This document shows positions 59,067-64,000 of a stretch of DNA of 64,000 nucleotides, piece after piece. The stretch is taken from the NCBI GenBank assembly GCA_013140715.1, contig JABFSG010000038.1:62001-126000 (forward strand), given 5' to 3'. The stretch's first letter is position 1; the number at the start of each line of letters is the position of its first letter. The notes beneath the pieces are model-generated. The model was given only the letters and a program-made list of their open reading frames with translations, made no database searches and was not told the origin of the DNA. A program made the position numbers and the translations under genes. The DNA comes from Nitrospiraceae bacterium. GTDB lineage: Bacteria > Nitrospirota > Nitrospiria > Nitrospirales > Nitrospiraceae.

Positions 59067-59603
59067 ATGAACATCCTAGAGCAGAAACTGCGTGAAGCAT
59101 GGATCGAGTTTCAAAAATACTCTCAGAAGGAAATGGGATATACAAACCGACAGAATCTCAACGAATGTCTGAATGGAGCAGGTGCCTTTGTGGATTTTAT
59201 TTGTGGGCGAACGCCTAAAGCTGGGACATCTTACGCCACCCACTTACCAGGGAAGTGCCTGCAGACTAAGATTCTTCACCTTTTATCTTGGATGAGACCA
59301 GAAACAGTGGCAACAACCGTTTCCGCTGTGGTGACGGATTGCCAAGAGGAGGGTATCGTGTCCAGAACAACGACGCTCCAAATTCAGGGCAAAGGATACA
59401 AGATCAGCGACAATGACATACGGCGTGTGGCACGGGCGCACACTCCAGAATCTCTTGTGGGCTACTACATTGAGGTCGAGGGAAAGCAGTACCCACCAAA
59501 GCAGCTCATCAGGTTGGCCACGGGTACTCGTGACGTTTTTAACTCAACGAACGCAAGGAGCGCCTTGACACGTCTTGGCTTCATTGTCCAACCTTCCCAC
59601 TGA
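59067..59603 (+). CDS. protein with C-terminal ScoMcrA-like head-type motif
   Basis: 178 aa; GYYIEVEGKQYPPKQLIRLATGTRDVFNSTNARSALTRLGFIV resembles head domains of McrA-like/HNH enzymes. Confidence 0.45.
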   Translation: MNILEQKLREAWIEFQKYSQKEMGYTNRQNLNECLNGAGAFVDFICGRTPKAGTSYATHLPGKCLQTKILHLLSWMRPETVATTVSAVVTDCQEEGIVSRTTTLQIQGKGYKISDNDIRRVARAHTPESLVGYYIEVEGKQYPPKQLIRLATGTRDVFNSTNARSALTRLGFIVQPSH

Positions 59604-59890
59604 CAGACAGGCCTACATGGACCTTGTGTTCCGACATATTGCCTTTGATTGGAGAAATAGCTGAGTGAGGGTCGGGTCTTGCGATGGTACATGACTATTG
59701 ATTCGCGCTCCGAACCGCTTCTTTCTTTAAGGGGCGGCCTGTGTCTCTGCCTAACGATCGCGAATGCACGTTGAAGGTGGCAGAGGACGAGACCGGTCTC
59801 AGATGTGCTTGCCTTCTTTACCCTTGCCGGATCTTTCCAATATACTGAGACCAACCTTTGGCATCCTAATCCCCAAAGGAGCTGCAGACC

Positions 59891-60088
59891 ATGATTAATG
59901 TACCGGTTTCCATCTCAGATGAAGAAATGCGGTGGCTGGAAGCGCTAGGTAGGCGGGAGGGGTTGACCGTCGAACAGATGGTTCGCCTCGGCATCAACGA
60001 CTTCATTGGCCAGCCTGATGACGCGTTCCACGCCGCTGCCAAGCGGGTGATGGAGAAGAACGCCGATCTCTATCGCCGCCTCTCGTAA
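59891..60088 (+). CDS. antitoxin-like small protein (RHH-type)
   Basis: 65 aa; MINVPVSISDEEMRWLEALGRREGLTVEQMVRLGINDFIGQPDDAFHAAAKRVMEKNADLYRRLS; good RBS AAAGGAG. Confidence 0.6.
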   Translation: MINVPVSISDEEMRWLEALGRREGLTVEQMVRLGINDFIGQPDDAFHAAAKRVMEKNADLYRRLS

Positions 60089-60190
60089 ATCTCTCCCATT
60101 ACAAAATCGAACGTTGCCCAGTCATACTGGCCCGTAGGCCTGGCAGGCTTGTTGACGTCCTTTTACGTGACGGCTGAGAAATTGGCGCTA

Positions 60191-60631
60191 CTAACGGATT
60201 TCGCTGAGGGGGTGCACGACCCATTTGCCGAATCGGCGAAAGTCTTCGTCGAACGCAAACGCGGTTCCGATACCGAGCCGCTTCATGATCGCGAAGCTGG
60301 TGCAATCCGTAAAACTGAATCGTTTGTCCGGATACTGACGGAAGATGGCCCACGCCCTTTCTTCGTCAGCGGGAGTAATCCGAACGATTGGCGTCGTAGT
60401 CTCGCCCAACAAACGGAGCCCGAATTGTAAGGCAGGCTCGTACCCGAGTCGCATGCGAAGGAGAGTGGTCGTTTCGTGAACGACCACATTGCTGGTAACG
60501 AGAAGCTGTTCCGTGGACTGCACGTACTGGAGGGCCTGATAATGCAAGCGATCAGTCTGATCCGCAAGAGCAAAAAACGCCGAGGTATCAACGAAGACTG
60601 ACGTACGGAGAGAATGAACAGGCAGGCTCAA
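60191..60631 (-). CDS. PIN-domain toxin (VapC-like)
   Basis: 146 aa; VFVDTSAFFALADQTDRLHYQALQY, FSFTDCTSFAIMKRLGIGTAFAFDEDFRRFG. Confidence 0.88.
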   Translation of the reverse strand: MSLPVHSLRTSVFVDTSAFFALADQTDRLHYQALQYVQSTEQLLVTSNVVVHETTTLLRMRLGYEPALQFGLRLLGETTTPIVRITPADEERAWAIFRQYPDKRFSFTDCTSFAIMKRLGIGTAFAFDEDFRRFGKWVVHPLSEIR

Positions 60632-60822
60632 GGTTTCTCGTGCAAATAAGTGTCATGCTCAACGCTGATATCAGTAAACCCACTGGCCCCGATACCGGCG
60701 AGGGATAAAAGGGCTTTCTTCTGACGAGCCACCCGCTTTTGCAAACTCACCCGCTGGACGGCCAAAATTCGTTTGACAGGCGGTTTTTGCTGTTTGCTAC
60801 GAAGTGCCACAGTTGCCCTCAA
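60628..60822 (-). CDS. small protein coupled to VapC-like toxin, putative antitoxin
   Basis: 64 aa, 4-nt overlap with the PIN gene. Confidence 0.5.
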   Translation of the reverse strand: MRATVALRSKQQKPPVKRILAVQRVSLQKRVARQKKALLSLAGIGASGFTDISVEHDTYLHEKP

Positions 60823-61015
60823 TATCGCTCGATAGCAGCTTGCTCAGACGCTGGACCATGCGGGCTGCACGGCCTCGAGCTGTCTGGCGCCGTTCAGACT
60901 CGATGAACAGCACGTTACCCTCTCTTTGGACGGACACAGGTCCGATCAACCCTTTCAACAGGGAAGATGGAATCAGTAACCCTTCTTTGGTCTGCCGCAG
61001 TTTACTCATTGGCAA
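60797..61015 (-). CDS. AbrB/MazE-like small protein
   Basis: 72 aa; KLRQTKEGLLIPSSLLKGLIGPVSVQREGNVLFIESERR beta-hairpin-like pattern; overlaps neighbouring small ORFs. Confidence 0.4.
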   Translation of the reverse strand: MPMSKLRQTKEGLLIPSSLLKGLIGPVSVQREGNVLFIESERRQTARGRAARMVQRLSKLLSSDIEGNCGTS

Positions 61016-61472
61016 GCGCTTTCAAGGCAGGGCGATATCGCTCGATGAAGGCTTCAACTTGCGCCGCAAAGGTCTGTTTCACTTTTTGCCGCATGACTGG
61101 AGCTTCAGAAGAAGAGCCCTTCTTCTGTTTACAATCTGTCAATTTATTCGCTTTCAGAACGTTGCCCTTCATGGTCGTTATGATAACGCAGTCATTATGT
61201 GAAAACAATGAACGGCAAAGACTAGGCGCTGCAGAATCGACTGTCCCACTATCGATTCCCTGAGCGAGCCGTGAGATCAGCCTCCGCTACCTGTTTGCGA
61301 TTGCAGTCACCTGCGCAAGATCGACTCATTTTTTGACGGACCCCTCTCTACTAAGTCGCTGTTTTTCCAAGCCCACATCGTAAACACCTCGGCATAGCCT
61401 TTGCGTGACACGTCTCTGTCACAAGAACCTTCACAGGCTTTTGCATCTGCAGCTTCAGCAAGGAGAAACGTT

Positions 61473-61829
61473 ATGACATCCCTCATCGCCAGACTCATCT
61501 TCTGCATGAGCCTCGTCCTCCCACTTGTTTCGTGCAGCAGCGGCGGCTCGAATGAGCCGGCTGGTTCGGCCCCGGCTGCGACAGCCACGGCTTCGGCTTC
61601 GTTCCAATGGGACCCCAATACAGAAACGGATCTGGCCGGGTACAAGATTTACCAAGGCACTGCCTCCGGTCAATATGGTCTGCCGATCGCAACGCTGGCC
61701 GCAAACAACACCAGCTATGAAGCGACCGGACTAGAGAAGGGTAGCACGTACTTTTTCGTTGTGACAGCCTTCGATGCGTCCGGGAACGAAGGCCCCCTCT
61801 CAGCTGAATTGTCCATACCGATTCCCTAA
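61473..61829 (+). CDS. lipoprotein with fibronectin type III domain
   Basis: Start MTSLIARLIFCMSLVLPLVSCSSGG; SASFQWDPNTETDLAGYKIYQGTASGQYG...YFFVVTAFDASGNEGPLS. Confidence 0.8.
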   Translation: MTSLIARLIFCMSLVLPLVSCSSGGSNEPAGSAPAATATASASFQWDPNTETDLAGYKIYQGTASGQYGLPIATLAANNTSYEATGLEKGSTYFFVVTAFDASGNEGPLSAELSIPIP

Positions 61830-61849
61830 GCCAAACCGACAGAGCCATC

Positions 61850-63204
61850 ATGCGCCGGCTATTCTCCGGAATCGCAGTCGTCACCGCATCTATTATGGTC
61901 GTGGCGCTGCTAAGCGGCGTCCCGGAATCGGCGATGGGCGCTCCACTCCGCACCTTCTACGTCGCCACGACCGGCGACGATACAGCCAACGGTTCATCGG
62001 CAACGCCATGGAAAACCCTGCAACGTGCCACGCGCGATGTGCTGCCAGGCGATCTCATCCTTGTCCGGCCAGGCCGCTATGTTGGCTTCGTACTTGGCTG
62101 GGATGGTCCACAAAACGGCACCGCTGCCAACCCCATCACGTTCCAAGGGGAACCGGGCACAATCATCGACACGCGTAACCTCCGCACTGCCGACGGCATA
62201 AACCTCGAAGGCGCCAGCTATATCGTGATTGACGGCTTCACCATCTCAAATGATGGGACGATCACGCGCGCCGGCATCAGGTCCGTCACCAATCAGCACG
62301 TGGTGATCCGCAATAATCGGATCGATCAGGCAGGGCGGTGGGGCATACTCACCGGGTTCAGCGACGACGTCACGATCGAAAACAACATCACCAGCCGCTC
62401 ACAAATCGAACATGGCATCTATGTGTCCAATTCCTGCGTGAATGCGATCGTGCGCAACAATCAAGTCTGGGGCAATGCCGGCAACGGCATCCACATGAAC
62501 GGCGACCTAAGCCAGGGAGGCAACGGATTGATTCTGAACGCGTTGGTGGAGAAGAACCTAATTTACGACAACGGGCGCCTGGGTGGATCGGGCATCAACG
62601 GCGACGGAGTCCAAAATTCAAAGATCCTGAACAATGTGTTGTACAACAACCATGCGAGCGGTATTCACTCTATCGGATCGACGGGGCCGACGGAGCTAAA
62701 AACAATCTTGTGGCTCATAATACGATCGTCATGGCGGCCGACGGGCGATGGGCCTTGAACATTCAAAACGGGAGTACCGGCAATACAGTCGTCGACAACG
62801 TCCTCTACAACAACCATGCGTCCAGAGGCAGCATCGATATCTCCGCCGACAGCCGGACAAATTTCACCAGCAACTTCAATCTGGTCATGGAGCGGTTTAC
62901 GACGGATGGTGGAACGGTATTGAATTTGGCCCAGTGGAAGCAGAGCACCGGACAGGATCAGAACTCCGTTGTGGCCCTTCCTTCTGCGCTGTTTGTGAGC
63001 GCACCGAGTAACGACTACCACCTGACAGCCACCTCACCGGCACGCGATGCCGGCGTAATCCGGGCCGACGTGCCAACCGATCGCGAAGGCATCGCCAGGC
63101 CTGCCGGACCGACCTCCGACATCGGCGCTTACGAATTCCGCAGTACGACCGATAGCACCCCGCCCCTTGCTCCACAAGGATTTAGGCTTCTACGGATTCA
63201 ATAG
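61850..63204 (+). pseudogene. secreted right-handed parallel beta-helix protein, interrupted by an apparent 1-nt frameshift near 62665-62675
   Basis: Frame 1 (61850..62758) carries signal peptide and beta-helix repeats; the homologous C-terminus (NNLVAHNTIVMAADGRWALNIQNGSTGNTVVDNVLYNN...DIGAYEF) continues in another frame to 63204. Confidence 0.75.
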
Positions 63205-63250
63205 GTGGAGTCGCCTCTGGACCAGATCCCGTCGAACCCCCACTACAGAA

Positions 63251-63730
63251 TCATTTGAGCTGTGACCCTGCTCGCAGGGTCGGCCGTCTTAATTGGATAA
63301 TGAGATAGGCCACGATGGCCAGATTCAGCAGCAGTACGCCGATTCGAAGTAGCGATACCTGCTCAACAACCTCGTAGATTTCGAATGGAAGTAATAGGCC
63401 CGTCGACACCACTGTCATGTACGAAGCCCAGGTAAACTCCAGCCACAGGCCAACACCTTCGATCAACAAAATCCCCGCGTAACCCAGACTGACTAGCCCG
63501 GCCAGCAGGACACTGTTCGATTGCAGCGCATCCACCTTCAACACCAAAGTGTGAATGAAGCGGGAGTCGGCATTCAAATGCAGCGCTTCGATCAGAAGTG
63601 AAAACAGCGTGGCAATCTCAGCATGCATCAACTTCAAAAGGCCCAAGCCGAGCAGAAGTAAGAGCAGCCCCTTCACCACCTTGAACACGGCAATCACGGC
63701 CAAGCCTGTATGGTGCGAGTGAGTCGTCAT
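63251..63730 (-). CDS. DUF2127-family membrane protein
   Basis: 159 aa; GLAVIAVFKVVKGLLLLLLGLGLLKL, LIEGVGLWLEFTWASYMTVVSTGLLLPFEIYEV. Confidence 0.82.
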   Translation of the reverse strand: MTTHSHHTGLAVIAVFKVVKGLLLLLLGLGLLKLMHAEIATLFSLLIEALHLNADSRFIHTLVLKVDALQSNSVLLAGLVSLGYAGILLIEGVGLWLEFTWASYMTVVSTGLLLPFEIYEVVEQVSLLRIGVLLLNLAIVAYLIIQLRRPTLRAGSQLK

Positions 63731-63951
63731 CGATTCGAGAGACTATCACAAACGACAGCAACTCTAGCAGTGGACGCGGGTAGGGATGTCGTCTCGTGAA
63801 CTAAAATGTAAGACGTAAAACGTTTCAGGGTTTCAGTGAGGGCCCAGATGCGCTCCACGCACAACGAACATCAAACCGGTGAACTGCCGGCGAGGGTGGA
63901 CGTCTGTTCAGCCCGAGAAAATTCCCGGCATTTTTCTCCTTGGAAGCGAAC

Positions 63952-64000
63952 TTACATCTTCTCCCAATCCACAGTCTTCATCCACTCAGCAAAGGTCGTG
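63952..64000 (-). CDS. C-terminal end of a CDS cut by the right window edge
   Basis: Minus-strand reading ...TTFAEWMKTVDWEKM*; only 16 codons visible. Confidence 0.35.
   Translation of the reverse strand, partial: TTFAEWMKTVDWEKM

Overview
The gene content and protein style fit a Nitrospira-type nitrite oxidizer; this assignment is inference, as no searches were run. From left to right: (1) an nxr-accessory cluster on the minus strand: a truncated NxrC-like subunit running off the left edge, a 37-aa TM peptide, a TorD/NarJ-like chaperone, a Tat-type polyferredoxin and a CxxC protein. (2) A WD40 protein. (3) A ~10 kb type I restriction-modification island, hsdM-hsdS-[Ser/Thr kinase]-[PIN-like/coiled-coil/TM protein]-hsdR, with copies of a GC-rich palindromic repeat family in opposite orientation at its two ends. 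(4) A translationally coupled ORF6N-HigB-HigA operon. (5) A sigma54 response regulator and multi-PAS histidine kinase. (6) Housekeeping secF-secD-yajC-tgt-argS, a GT9 glycosyltransferase and mobA. (7) A ~14 kb respiratory cluster: a diheme cyt c/NxrC-like fusion, two membrane cytochromes c, two paralogous bd-like oxidase subunits, three small TM ORFs missing from the ORF track, two FGE/SUMF1 proteins, DUF3047, PCP_red and DUF420 proteins. (8) A copper-protein cluster with a ~1580-aa multicopper oxidase and two paralogous cupredoxin-like secreted proteins. (9) An APC permease, secreted proteins, toxin-antitoxin modules and a frameshifted beta-helix gene. The strongest candidates for undescribed biology are the kinase/PIN-augmented type I R-M island and the bd-like oxidase/cytochrome c cluster with its micropeptides.
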